Shown piece after piece: positions 25,597 through 33,773 of a stretch of DNA of 42,439 nt. The position numbers and the translations under genes were made by a program. The notes beneath the pieces were generated by a model that was given only the letters and a program-made list of their open reading frames with translations, made no database searches and had not been told where the DNA came from. Each line of letters starts with the position of its first letter. The stretch's first letter is position 1. The DNA comes from an uncultured Aeromicrobium sp. (GTDB taxonomy: Bacteria > Actinomycetota > Actinomycetes > Propionibacteriales > Nocardioidaceae): assembly GCA_937873005.1 (NCBI GenBank), contig CALMUY010000035.1, positions 1-42,439 of the forward strand. Reading direction: 5' to 3'.

Positions 25597-27714
25597 ATGA
25601 CGCCCGCTCCGCAGCCGCCACGCATTCCCACAACCCGTAGCCACCATGGCGACCGTTTTGTGGATCACTACGAATGGTTGCGTGCTAAGGACGATGACGC
25701 CGTCATCGCGCACCTCGAAACTGAAAACGAATACACGGACAATGTCACCGCCCATTTGGGTGCTCTTCGAGAGAATATTTTCGAAGAAATCAAGGGCCGC
25801 ACGAAGGAAACGGACATGAGTATTCCGTCTCGTCGGCGCGGCTGGTGGTACTACTCACGCATCGAGAAGGGCCAGAACTATTCGGCGAGCTATCGCACGC
25901 GGGTTCACGACCCTGACGACTGGGAACCGCCGAACCTTGACGAGATCAACCCCGACGATGAATTCCTCCTGCTAGACGGAAATGCCGAGGCCGAAGGACA
26001 TGAATTCTTTTCGCTCGGTGGTCGAAGCATGACTAAAGACGACAATCGTTTGGCGTGGACTGTCGATACTGTGGGCGATGAGCGCTACTGCGTGAACGTG
26101 ATTGATCTACGAACAGGCGAACGCGACGACTCAATTTTGACGAATGTTGGTCGGAGCATCATGTGGTCGGACGACGGCAAGTTTTTGTTCTACGTTCGAG
26201 TCGATGAGAGCTGGCGGCCCTTCCAAGTCTGGCGGCACGAGTTTCATGCCGAAACCGACGACGTTCTGGTGTTTGAAGAATCCGACGAGAGCTACTTCGT
26301 CGGAATTGGCAAGACGAGTTCCGAGAAGTACTACGTCATTTATTCCGGCTCAAAAGTCACATCGGAGTTCCGATACTTAGAATCCAGCAATCCAACTGGT
26401 GAGTTCGTCCCGATTTGGCTGCGGCAACAAGGAGTCGAGTACTCCCCCGACCACCTTGCGCTTGAATCTGGTGACTATTGGCTGATCGTGCACAACCGCC
26501 AGCATCCCAATTCTGAGCTTGCGCTCGCACTAGTGAGCGACCCACTCGAGACCAGAACGCTTATTGCCGGAGATGACTTGGTTCGTCTTGAAGACGCAAG
26601 TGTTTACGCAAGGCATGTTTATGTTTCCTACCGCAAAGACGCATTGCCGCAAGCAGGCATCATGCGAATTACTCCATCGGGGCTATCTGAGATCGAACCG
26701 CTCAGTATCGAAGGCGATCTCATCTCGTTTGGCATCGCCGGCGCTGGAGATTTCGATCCGAAGTATGTGCGCGTGGGCGTAGGTTCGTATGTGTCGCCTG
26801 CCCGAATTTACGATTTGAATCCCGACACGCGCGAAATGATTCTGCGTCGGGAGGGTGAAGTACTCGGCGATTTTGATCCCGACGACTACCTTGCTGAACG
26901 CCTTTGGGTTACGGCACACGACGGTGCTCAGATTCCCGTATCTATCGTGGCCCGCAAAGACACACCTCGTGACGGTTCTGCGCCCGCGCTGCTCACTGGA
27001 TACGGTTCATACGAAATTAGCCTGGATCCTGGCTTCTCCATTCCACGCCTTAGCTTGCTTGATCGCGGTTTTGTCTACGCAGTCGCTCACGTTCGTGGCG
27101 GCGGTGAGATGGGTCGTATCTGGTACGACACGGGGAAAATGCTTGACAAGCGCAACACGTTCACCGACTTCGTCGCATGTGCGAAGGCGCTCGTCGACGA
27201 GCACTGGACAAGTCACGACCGACTCGTGGCAGAGGGCGGTAGCGCCGGTGGACTGCTCGTTGGTGCGGCGTTGAATATCGCACCGGAGGCATTCTGCGGC
27301 GTCCTCGCCGACGTCCCGTTTGTCGATCCGCTGACGTCAATACTCGACCCAAGCCTCCCCTTGACTGTTATCGAATGGGATGAATGGGGAAATCCGCTCG
27401 CGGATTCAGAGGTTTACGAATACATGAAGTCCTATTCACCGTATGAAACTCTCCAAGAGACGCACTATCCTGCCGTGCTTGCCGTCACGAGTCTCAACGA
27501 CACGCGAGTTTTGTACGTCGAACCAGCGAAGTGGATTGCGCAAATGCGTGAGACAAGCACGGGCGGTGGACCCTTCCTCTTGAAAACTGAGATGAAGGCA
27601 GGGCACGGCGGTGTGAGTGGTCGATATTCAGCGTGGCGCGATCGTGCGTGGGAGTTGGCGTGGATTATTGATGTCGCCACAGACGGACCAGCGCGAAACC
27701 CAAGAACTTCCTGA
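25597..27714 (+). CDS. ptrB: Oligopeptidase B-like S9 family serine peptidase
   Basis: This prolyl-oligopeptidase-family enzyme of about 705 residues has an N-terminal beta-propeller (about residues 70-400) and a C-terminal alpha/beta hydrolase domain. The nucleophile lies in EGGSAGGLLVG, the oxyanion/lid region in GYGSYEISLDPGFS and AHVRGGGEMGR, the Asp region in SLNDTRVLYVEPAKW, and the His in MKAGHGGVSGR. Oligopeptidase B cleaves short peptides after Arg or Lys in the cytosol; there is no signal peptide. ATG 25597 lies 2 bases after the dinB stop; TTG 25591 would overlap it. The two genes are probably co-transcribed. Confidence 0.92.
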   Translation: MTPAPQPPRIPTTRSHHGDRFVDHYEWLRAKDDDAVIAHLETENEYTDNVTAHLGALRENIFEEIKGRTKETDMSIPSRRRGWWYYSRIEKGQNYSASYRTRVHDPDDWEPPNLDEINPDDEFLLLDGNAEAEGHEFFSLGGRSMTKDDNRLAWTVDTVGDERYCVNVIDLRTGERDDSILTNVGRSIMWSDDGKFLFYVRVDESWRPFQVWRHEFHAETDDVLVFEESDESYFVGIGKTSSEKYYVIYSGSKVTSEFRYLESSNPTGEFVPIWLRQQGVEYSPDHLALESGDYWLIVHNRQHPNSELALALVSDPLETRTLIAGDDLVRLEDASVYARHVYVSYRKDALPQAGIMRITPSGLSEIEPLSIEGDLISFGIAGAGDFDPKYVRVGVGSYVSPARIYDLNPDTREMILRREGEVLGDFDPDDYLAERLWVTAHDGAQIPVSIVARKDTPRDGSAPALLTGYGSYEISLDPGFSIPRLSLLDRGFVYAVAHVRGGGEMGRIWYDTGKMLDKRNTFTDFVACAKALVDEHWTSHDRLVAEGGSAGGLLVGAALNIAPEAFCGVLADVPFVDPLTSILDPSLPLTVIEWDEWGNPLADSEVYEYMKSYSPYETLQETHYPAVLAVTSLNDTRVLYVEPAKWIAQMRETSTGGGPFLLKTEMKAGHGGVSGRYSAWRDRAWELAWIIDVATDGPARNPRTS

Positions 27715-27780
27715 GAACGGAATCCACACGGCCATTTATCCGTTGACTCTTGTGAAGTACTCAGACTTGAGGAGACGCAC

Positions 27781-28719
27781 ATGGCAAGCTACGAAGACAG
27801 CATGGGCAAAGACAGTGTCGGAATGTACCTTTCCGAGATTGCCCGCACGCCACTGCTTGATGCCGAGCAAGAAGTCCAGTTGAGCCAGACAATCGAAGTC
27901 GGTCTATACGCGGCGCACTTGCTTGAAACAGGCCGCGTTGGTCGCGCCAAAGGCGGCGCCCCATCCCGAGCGACGCGGGAAGAGCTGGAATGGCTCGTCG
28001 CCGAGGGTGAACGCTCTTTCGCAACGTTCATTCAAGCCAACCTTCGCCTCGTCGTTTCCATTGCGCGCAAATACGGACGCGCACAAATGCCCATGCTGGA
28101 TCTCATCCAAGAAGGCAATACCGGCCTGATGCGCGCCGTAGAAAAATTTGATTATGCCAAGGGATTCAAGTTCTCGACGTATGCCACGTGGTGGGTTCGT
28201 CAGGCCATTACCCGCGGTGTGGCTCAACAGAGTCGCGTTGTGCGCCTCCCCGTCCATGTGGTTGAAGAAATCAATCAAGTTGCAAATACGCGACGTAACC
28301 TCGAGCGCGAACTTGGTCACGAACCAGATCTTGACGACATTGCGGATGTTCTCGGCTTCACCGTTGAGCGGGTCACCGATCTGATGGCGTGGGGCCGTGA
28401 ACACGTGAGTTTGGACGCCCCCGTTGATGACGACGGAGACACGTCGCTCGGTGATCTGATCGCCCGCGACACAGTACAGGGACCGGACGAGCTTGTCGTG
28501 AATGGCGATTCGCGTGAACGCATGTTCGACTTCATCAACATTCTTGATTCCCGAGAAGCCGACATCATTGCTTCGCGCTACGGCTTAGTTGACGGTCGGC
28601 AGCAAAAACTCGCTGACATCGGCCGACGCCATGGGATTTCGGCGGAACGAGTTCGCCAAGTGGAACGCCAGGCTATAGCTAAACTTCGTGAACATGCGAA
28701 CGTGGATCTAGCTGCCTAA
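27781..28719 (+). CDS. Group 2 sigma-70 factor (SigB/HrdA-type, non-essential primary-like)
   Basis: This 312-residue sigma factor has regions 1.2-4 but no long N-terminal extension. Region 1.2 is DSVGMYLSEIARTPLLDAEQ, region 2 has [20 protein letters not shown] (about residues 122-141), region 3 has LPVHVVEEINQV, and region 4 ends ISAERVRQVERQAIAKLREH. Group 2 factors share primary-type promoters and serve stationary or stress phases. The close match to the 2.4 and 4.2 helices of the window's SigA predicts overlapping promoters. GAGGAG lies 6 bases before the ATG. It follows ptrB by 66 bases and converges with coaE after only 8. Confidence 0.93.
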   Translation: MASYEDSMGKDSVGMYLSEIARTPLLDAEQEVQLSQTIEVGLYAAHLLETGRVGRAKGGAPSRATREELEWLVAEGERSFATFIQANLRLVVSIARKYGRAQMPMLDLIQEGNTGLMRAVEKFDYAKGFKFSTYATWWVRQAITRGVAQQSRVVRLPVHVVEEINQVANTRRNLERELGHEPDLDDIADVLGFTVERVTDLMAWGREHVSLDAPVDDDGDTSLGDLIARDTVQGPDELVVNGDSRERMFDFINILDSREADIIASRYGLVDGRQQKLADIGRRHGISAERVRQVERQAIAKLREHANVDLAA

Positions 28720-28727
28720 CTTCCTCG

Positions 28728-29339
28728 TCAAAAGCGAGAAGTTTCGTTCGCGGCCAGTACGTTCAATTGATCAATAACACTATCGACCGAGCGCGCGAGC
28801 ATGTCTAAGTCACCAGAGTTATCGATGATAATGTCTGCTCGGCTGATTCGTTCAGCACGAGAGACCTGATTGTTCAGCCGATTGCGCGCTTCGACTTCGG
28901 TCATTGATCGGTTCGTGATCATCCGCTCAATTTGAACCTCCACCGCGACGTCAACGATGACGACGACGTCCATGTCACGGTAGGTTCCCATTTCGATGAG
29001 GAGCGGATTATCGTGGACAACTACGTTAGCGCCGGTCGCTGATAGCGCGGCAGCAGCTTCTCTAATGAGCGGGTGCGTAATCGCTTCTAGCCGTTGTAAA
29101 GCAGCTTTATCGGCGAAAACAAGCGTTCCCATGCGCGCTCGGTCGAGTTGACCTTCGGAGTTAATAAATTCTGGACCGAATTCGCGTTGAATGTAGTCAA
29201 GACCAACTGAACCTGGTGCCACGACTTCGCGCGCCAAGAGGTCATAGTCAATGACGAGGAAACCCGCTTGCGTGAAGCGTTGACTTACCGTGCTTTTTCC
29301 GGAGGCAATTCCACCGCTTAACCCAACGTGCAGGGTCAC
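28728..29339 (-). CDS. coaE: Dephospho-CoA kinase
   Basis: CoaE phosphorylates the ribose 3'-hydroxyl of dephospho-CoA, the last step of coenzyme A synthesis. The P-loop GLSGGIASGKST is at about residues 7-18, followed by DYDLLAREVVAPGSVGL (substrate-binding Asp) and the lid/adenine region with MITNRSMTEVEARNRLNNQ. The 203 residues are a normal single-domain length; the long GrpB-like extension found in some actinobacterial CoaE proteins is absent. GTG at 29339 overlaps the stop of the upstream SH3/M15-like gene as GTGA, so it is probably translated from that transcript. Confidence 0.93.
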   Translation of the reverse strand: MTLHVGLSGGIASGKSTVSQRFTQAGFLVIDYDLLAREVVAPGSVGLDYIQREFGPEFINSEGQLDRARMGTLVFADKAALQRLEAITHPLIREAAAALSATGANVVVHDNPLLIEMGTYRDMDVVVIVDVAVEVQIERMITNRSMTEVEARNRLNNQVSRAERISRADIIIDNSGDLDMLARSVDSVIDQLNVLAANETSRF

Positions 29340-30574
29340 CGTTTGGCGGCGTTTCCGTACGTTGTGACGTGCACGTGATCGAAGTGGTTAGCGGTTGCGC
29401 TGCCCCGATTCTCCATGCCACGCCAGCCAGCTCCCTGTCGTTCAACGTTCCAGATGCGCTGTTGGTAAATGATGTATTGAACACCAAGCTCGCGGTAGCG
29501 GTCTTGCAGGAAGGCTGCAACTTCATGCCCTCTCGCGCCAGCGACCATGATGTCTAGTGAATGTCCAGTGCCGTGCGTACCTCGGTTCGCTTGACCCCAG
29601 TACTGGCGGATTTCAGGGAAACGCTCACAAACCGCTCGGTAAATGAGGACCGTGTCTGGTTGAAGTCGGCTTTCAATCGAAGACCCACGCGAGCAAGCGG
29701 CGTCGGAAATCGCACCTTCGTTCGCCAACAGGCGCGGTTTCGACTTGGCGATGTCGCTAGATTCGACCCAGCGAGGCAGATCCTTGTGAATTACTTGGGA
29801 CCAATCGCCTTCAGTCACGCCAGTAACGCGAACGATATCTCCCTTAGCCAACGTGGCCAGTACTGCCGAACCTGCCGCAGCATCCGCGTGAACTTGGGTG
29901 GCCTTTTGTACGTAGCGACTTCCTTCGATGTCGGCACGCGCGCTTGCGCTATCAACGATCGGAGCGCGTTCAAGATTTCGGCTCGTATTTGCCGTGGAGG
30001 CACCTGCAACGGCGGCCGTCGTAATGACGTCCTTGTACTCGCCCGCGGATGCAATCGCCGATACATCAACAAATGAAGCGACCGAAGCAATAACGAGAGC
30101 AGAGAAGCCGCCAACAGGCACGAGACGCTTGCGAACAAATGGCGCGACACGGTCTTGTTTAACCGGACCACTCGGCTTTACAGGGGTGTGCTTCTTGACA
30201 ACCTTTTGTTGCTGACCGTATCGAGCGATTTGCGCATGCGCCGAAACTGCCGCCGGATGCGAGAGATCGGGTTTACGACGCGAACCGTGAGAAGAGACAG
30301 TTCGAGCCGGGAGCGCGTTCGAGTCACCCTCGCGATGTGTCGAAGCCGGCGCAACCTCGGTGAGTTTGCGACGTCGTCCCGGCGTGGGCGTCGATGTGGC
30401 TGCCCGAAGTGCTTCTTGCGACTCTTCTGCATAGGCACGCACGCGGCGTCCAACTGGAGATTCGATCGAGTTTGCAGGAGTCGCGAGAGTGCTTGCTGAA
30501 GGCTCAGCAAGCACTCGACGATGACCAACGGGCCTTACGTTGCCCGTCTGCGACTCTTTTTGAATCAAAACCAC
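29336..30574 (-). CDS. Membrane-anchored SH3-domain protein with M15-like C-terminal domain (putative cell-wall enzyme)
   Basis: This 412-residue protein has a basic, low-complexity N-terminus of about 150 residues, one membrane helix (about 151-172), a bacterial SH3-like domain (about 219-275) and a C-terminal domain (about 290-408) with GTGHSLDIMV (His338, Asp341) and NHFDHVHV (His400, His402). These resemble the zinc-binding pattern of M15/VanY-type peptidoglycan peptidases and the ARB_07466-like domain of secreted actinobacterial hydrolases. A role in trimming or binding peptidoglycan is inferred. The long cytosolic tail is unusual for a wall hydrolase. GTG 30574 has AGGAG only 3 bases before it, so TTG 30568 may be used. 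Upstream lie a Crp-type site and two dyads. coaE follows with an overlap. Confidence 0.7.
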   Translation of the reverse strand: MVLIQKESQTGNVRPVGHRRVLAEPSASTLATPANSIESPVGRRVRAYAEESQEALRAATSTPTPGRRRKLTEVAPASTHREGDSNALPARTVSSHGSRRKPDLSHPAAVSAHAQIARYGQQQKVVKKHTPVKPSGPVKQDRVAPFVRKRLVPVGGFSALVIASVASFVDVSAIASAGEYKDVITTAAVAGASTANTSRNLERAPIVDSASARADIEGSRYVQKATQVHADAAAGSAVLATLAKGDIVRVTGVTEGDWSQVIHKDLPRWVESSDIAKSKPRLLANEGAISDAACSRGSSIESRLQPDTVLIYRAVCERFPEIRQYWGQANRGTHGTGHSLDIMVAGARGHEVAAFLQDRYRELGVQYIIYQQRIWNVERQGAGWRGMENRGSATANHFDHVHVTTYGNAAKR

Positions 30575-30604
30575 GAACTCCTAGGGGTGCTCAACCCGAC
30601 CAAC

Positions 30605-30610
30605 TATACG
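30605..30610 (-). promoter_or_regulatory. Candidate -10 element for the SH3/M15-like gene
   Basis: On the minus strand TATAGT lies about 30 bases before the GTG start. No good -35 is found 16-18 bases upstream, which would fit activator-dependent transcription given the Crp-like site further up. Assigned by consensus only. Confidence 0.35.
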
Positions 30611-30620
30611 TGACGCATTG

Positions 30621-30636
30621 GTGCAATCCCTTGCAC
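30621..30636. promoter_or_regulatory. Perfect 16-bp palindrome GTGCAA-N4-TTGCAC
   Basis: This operator-like dyad sits just upstream of the candidate -10 of the SH3/M15-like gene, where the -35 element would be. Binding by a dimeric repressor is plausible. The regulator is unknown. Confidence 0.4.
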
Positions 30637-30664
30637 AGAGTCAACATCTGGTTCTGCGATAAAC

Positions 30665-30690
30665 GTTTTCCCCAACATGCTGGGGAAAAC
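30665..30690. promoter_or_regulatory. Perfect 10-bp inverted repeat GTTTTCCCCA/TGGGGAAAAC
   Basis: The arms (30665-30674 and 30681-30690) are separated by 6 bases. It occurs once, lies between the Crp-like site and the promoter of the SH3/M15-like gene, and lacks a terminator T-run. It may be an operator or, if transcribed, a stable hairpin. Confidence 0.45.
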
Positions 30691-30700
30691 ACGACGTGCG

Positions 30701-30716
30701 AGTGACGAAGGTCACA
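30701..30716 (-). promoter_or_regulatory. Crp/GlxR-type binding site
   Basis: TGTGA-CCTTCG-TCACT on the minus strand matches the Crp-family consensus TGTGA-N6-TCACA at 9 of 10 positions. It is about 125 bases upstream of the SH3/M15-like gene. In Corynebacterium, GlxR (a Crp homologue) controls resuscitation-factor genes of the cell wall, which makes a similar role here plausible. Confidence 0.5.
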
Positions 30717-30753
30717 CTGTCAAGAGTCGGGATCACTGCCAGAACAAAGAAGA

Positions 30754-30784
30754 GGGCCAGTCCAAGGAATTCTTGGACTGGCCC
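30754..30784 (-). terminator. Intrinsic terminator of rpsA
   Basis: A perfect 13-bp stem GGGCCAGTCCAAG/CTTGGACTGGCCC with a 5-base loop lies 28 bases after the rpsA stop. On the minus strand it is followed by a T-rich tract (TCTTCTTTGTTCT). Confidence 0.9.
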
Positions 30785-30812
30785 TGCATCAAATTGTTAG
30801 GCTACGAACGCC

Positions 30813-32273
30813 TCACTCGCCGCCGGCGAGCTTTTCGCGAAGAGCTTGGAGTGCTTCATCGGAGGCAAGCGAACCGTCTTCGTCGCCGGCAGGAGCCTGG
30901 CTCGAGTAGTCGCCGGACTCTTCGCCAGCTTCGGCGCTAGCCTTCTCCGCTTCAGCAATCTGCTGCTTGTGCGCTTCCCAACGCTCGAGAGCCTCGGCGT
31001 ACTGCTTTTCCCACGCTGCACGCGATTCTTCGAATCCTTCTTGCCATTCGCCTGTTTCTGGATCAAAGCCATCTGGGTAGATGTAGTTGCCTTGATCATC
31101 GTAGGAGGACGTCATGCCGTAGAGGGTCGGATCGAACTGATCAGCCTCGGAGGCCACTTCGGTCTCGTTTGCTTGCTTGAGCGACAGCGAGATGCGGCGA
31201 CGTTCGAGGTCGATATCGATGATCTTGACCATGACCGAATCGCCGATCTGCACGACCTGCTCGGGGATCTCGACGTGACGCTCTGCCAACTCCGAGATGT
31301 GAACGAGGCCTTCGATGCCTTCTTCGACGCGAACGAACGCACCAAATGGAACGAGCTTGGTCGCACGGCCTGGCACGATCTGACCCATCTGGTGGGTACG
31401 AGCGAAGTGCTGCCACGGATCTTCTTGGGTCGCCTTGAGCGACAAGGAAACGCGCTCACGATCGAGATCAACTTCGAGAACTTCAACAGTCACTTCATCG
31501 CCAACCTGAACAACTTCGTTCGGGTGATCGATGTGCTTCCAGGAGAGTTCGGATACGTGAACGAGTCCGTCTACGCCACCGAGGTCAACGAATGCACCGA
31601 AGTTGACGATGGAGCTGATGACGCCCTTACGGACCTGCCCCTTCTTGAGTTCGGTGAGGAAGTTCTGACGAACTGCCGACTGCGTGTGTTCGAGCCACGA
31701 ACGACGTGAGAGCACAACGTTGTTGCGATTCTTGTCGAGTTCGATGATCTTCGCTTCGAGCTTTTGTCCGATGTACGGATCAAGGTCACGAACGCGGCGC
31801 ATTTCGACCAGCGAAGCGGGCAAGAAGCCACGCAAACCGATGTCCATGATCAAGCCGCCCTTGACGACCTCAATGACGGTGCCTTCAACGACACCATCTT
31901 CTTCCTTGATCTTCTCGATGTCGCCCCAAGCGCGTTCGTACTGTGCACGCTTCTTGGAGAGGATGAGACGGCCTTCTTTGTCTTCCTTCTGGAGGACGAG
32001 AGCCTCAACAACGTCGCCAACCGAAACAACTTCGTTGGGGTCGATGTCGTGCTTGATGGAGAGTTCACGCGAAGGGATAACGCCTTCGGTTTTGTAACCG
32101 ATGTCCAAGAGGACTTCGTCGCGATCTACTTTGACGATCGAGCCTTCTACGAGGTCGCCGTCATTAAAGTCTTTGATTGTTGCTTCGATGGCCTGGAGGA
32201 GATCTTCCTCGCTGCCGATGTCGTTGATAGCAACTTGTGGTGCAGCCGAAATTGTTCCGATGCCGGATGTCAT
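30813..32273 (-). CDS. rpsA: 30S ribosomal protein S1
   Basis: S1 binds mRNA and brings it to the 30S subunit. The 486 residues from ATG 32273 hold four S1 (OB-fold) repeats: about 36-105 (GDLVEGSIVKVDRDEVLLDI), 120-190 (DGVVEGTVIEVVKGGLIMDI), 205-280 (GQVRKGVISSIVNFGAFVDL) and 290-370 (GQIVPGRATKLVPFGAFVRV). An acidic, Glu/Ala-rich tail follows, as in other actinobacterial S1 proteins. The frame is open for 38 more codons upstream, but those would begin beyond the likely promoter and are not S1-like. GGAG lies 11 bases before the ATG. It has its own promoter, a leader hairpin and a strong terminator, so it is probably monocistronic. Confidence 0.96.
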   Translation of the reverse strand: MTSGIGTISAAPQVAINDIGSEEDLLQAIEATIKDFNDGDLVEGSIVKVDRDEVLLDIGYKTEGVIPSRELSIKHDIDPNEVVSVGDVVEALVLQKEDKEGRLILSKKRAQYERAWGDIEKIKEEDGVVEGTVIEVVKGGLIMDIGLRGFLPASLVEMRRVRDLDPYIGQKLEAKIIELDKNRNNVVLSRRSWLEHTQSAVRQNFLTELKKGQVRKGVISSIVNFGAFVDLGGVDGLVHVSELSWKHIDHPNEVVQVGDEVTVEVLEVDLDRERVSLSLKATQEDPWQHFARTHQMGQIVPGRATKLVPFGAFVRVEEGIEGLVHISELAERHVEIPEQVVQIGDSVMVKIIDIDLERRRISLSLKQANETEVASEADQFDPTLYGMTSSYDDQGNYIYPDGFDPETGEWQEGFEESRAAWEKQYAEALERWEAHKQQIAEAEKASAEAGEESGDYSSQAPAGDEDGSLASDEALQALREKLAGGE

Positions 32274-32327
32274 AACCGATTGGCTCCGATGGGTGGATGA
32301 TTTAGTTTGGGAATACACGAGATGCTT

Positions 32328-32350
32328 TTGTCGGGAGGTTCTCCCCACAA
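32328..32350 (-). promoter_or_regulatory. Hairpin at the 5' end of the rpsA leader
   Basis: In the mRNA sense, GGGAG-AAC-CTCCC forms a 5-bp stem, extended by a G-G mismatch and 4 further pairs TTGT/ACAA. It would start only a few bases after the predicted transcription start. S1 represses its own mRNA in E. coli, so a structured leader may serve control here. Confidence 0.4.
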
Positions 32351-32359
32351 CGCGCACGA

Positions 32360-32387
32360 ATACTATGTCTGAGACATGCACAGGCAA
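32360..32387 (-). promoter_or_regulatory. Candidate sigma-A promoter of rpsA
   Basis: On the minus strand TTGCCT (-35, 32387-32382) and TAGTAT (-10, 32365-32360) are spaced by 16 bases. This predicts a leader of about 80 bases before the rpsA ATG. Confidence 0.5.
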
Positions 32388-32472
32388 CTAGTGCGTCTCT
32401 TATCGTACGACACAAGCCGTGCACGCGCGTTCTCGCCCCTACCTCAAGACGCAAACAGCCCAATGACGTTTT

Positions 32473-33738
32473 CTAATGAAGAAAACCATCGATTTCTAAG
32501 CACGCCGTCAGTGCAGCGGCATACATTTCCAAGTCCGTTCGCGCCATGATTTCGCGAATCGAATGCATCGCCAACTGGGGAGCCCCAACGTCGACGGTGG
32601 TGATGCCCGATTGAGTAGCCGAGATCGGGCCGATTGTTGAACCACAAGGCAAATCAGCGCGATTGACAAACCGCTGCATAGGGACGTCTGCTTTCGCGCA
32701 CGCCTGAGCAAAAAAGGCTGCGCCTCGTGCATCGGTGGCATAGCGCAAGTTCGTATTCACCTTGAGCACTGGTCCTGCGCCGAGACCGATGAGATGAAGC
32801 GGCTCATGCTTCTCTGGAAAGTTGGGATGAGTCCCATGCGACATATCCCCCGAGATCATGATTGATGCAGCGCACGCACGATGGAAGTCGTCTCGGGTCC
32901 CGCCCGAAGCGAGAACGATGCGCTCCAGCACGGTCGTCAAAAGCGGCGAGCCAGCGCCTCGTTCTGATTGGCTACCGACTTCCTCATGGTCAAAGAAGGC
33001 CACCATCATTCGATGCCCGCCTTGCGCCGAAACCAGTGCTTGAAGTGCCGCCCAGGCGGTTGCTTGATTATCGAGTCGGCTCGCAGAAATAAAATAGTCG
33101 TCCTCGCCGAGGAACGTGGCCGGTTGGGTATCGAACGCTTGCAGTTCGTACCCTGAGATCTGAGAGACATTGATGTCCATGTGTTCGGCCACAAAATCCA
33201 AAAGCGAGTTTTGTGCCGGGCCCCACAACCCGTTGAGATGCTTTTGCACGTTGGGTCGCTCTTGCTCGCGGTCCAAATGGATTGCAACATTAGGAACGCG
33301 AATCAGCGGCTTCGCCACCATCACGAGGTGTTCAGATAGGTCGTTCAACACGACATTGCCCGCTAACCCCAAGTCACGATCGAACCAAGTCGAGAGAATC
33401 GGACCACCATAGGGTTCGAGCGCCACAACACTGACACTGCCGCCGAACCTGTCGTGATGTTGTTTGACGCGCAAATGGGGGCTATCGGTATGCGCCCCAA
33501 GAATTCGAAATCCGGTGTGCGCAGGCGCGCTCTCCGGCTCAATCCATGCGACGAGCGAACCATTGCGTTTAAGAAAGTACTTTCCAGGCGCAGTCGGCCA
33601 ACCATGTGATTCGCCAACTTCAGCGAACCCTCGCTCCTTGAGGAGCGACCCACACGAGCCAACTACGTGCGCGGGAGTTGGGCTTGTGTCGCTGAAGGCG
33701 AGATAATCACGTGCGATGGAGGAAGAACCCACTGTCAT
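32473..33738 (-). CDS. M18 family aminopeptidase (aspartyl aminopeptidase type)
   Basis: This enzyme of about 421 residues is a dinuclear-metal exopeptidase removing N-terminal, often acidic, residues from peptides. Metal ligands appear in GAHTDSPHLR (His), SRLDNQATAW (bridging Asp), FFDHEEVGSQ (catalytic Glu and metal Glu), a metal-binding Asp in ISGDMSHGTHPN, and the C-terminal QLAMHSIRE (His). Length and motif order fit M18. ATG 33738 (MTVGSSSIAR) is preferred to GTG 33753, though neither has a clear Shine-Dalgarno. It lies on the same strand as rpsA (200 bases downstream) and the UXS gene upstream. Confidence 0.92.
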   Translation of the reverse strand: MTVGSSSIARDYLAFSDTSPTPAHVVGSCGSLLKERGFAEVGESHGWPTAPGKYFLKRNGSLVAWIEPESAPAHTGFRILGAHTDSPHLRVKQHHDRFGGSVSVVALEPYGGPILSTWFDRDLGLAGNVVLNDLSEHLVMVAKPLIRVPNVAIHLDREQERPNVQKHLNGLWGPAQNSLLDFVAEHMDINVSQISGYELQAFDTQPATFLGEDDYFISASRLDNQATAWAALQALVSAQGGHRMMVAFFDHEEVGSQSERGAGSPLLTTVLERIVLASGGTRDDFHRACAASIMISGDMSHGTHPNFPEKHEPLHLIGLGAGPVLKVNTNLRYATDARGAAFFAQACAKADVPMQRFVNRADLPCGSTIGPISATQSGITTVDVGAPQLAMHSIREIMARTDLEMYAAALTACLEIDGFLH

Positions 33739-33773
33739 AGAGACATACTGCACTGCCGTGAAGCCATTACGGG

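Noticed and set aside
30665..30690. CRISPR repeat-like sequence (GTTTTCCCC...GGGGAAAAC)
   Set aside because: It resembles type I-E repeats superficially but occurs once, with no spacers or cas genes nearby.
30575..30753. ydaO-type (c-di-AMP) riboswitch before the cell-wall gene
   Set aside because: Actinobacterial wall hydrolase genes often have one, but I could not find its conserved core blocks; the region is better described as several DNA dyads.
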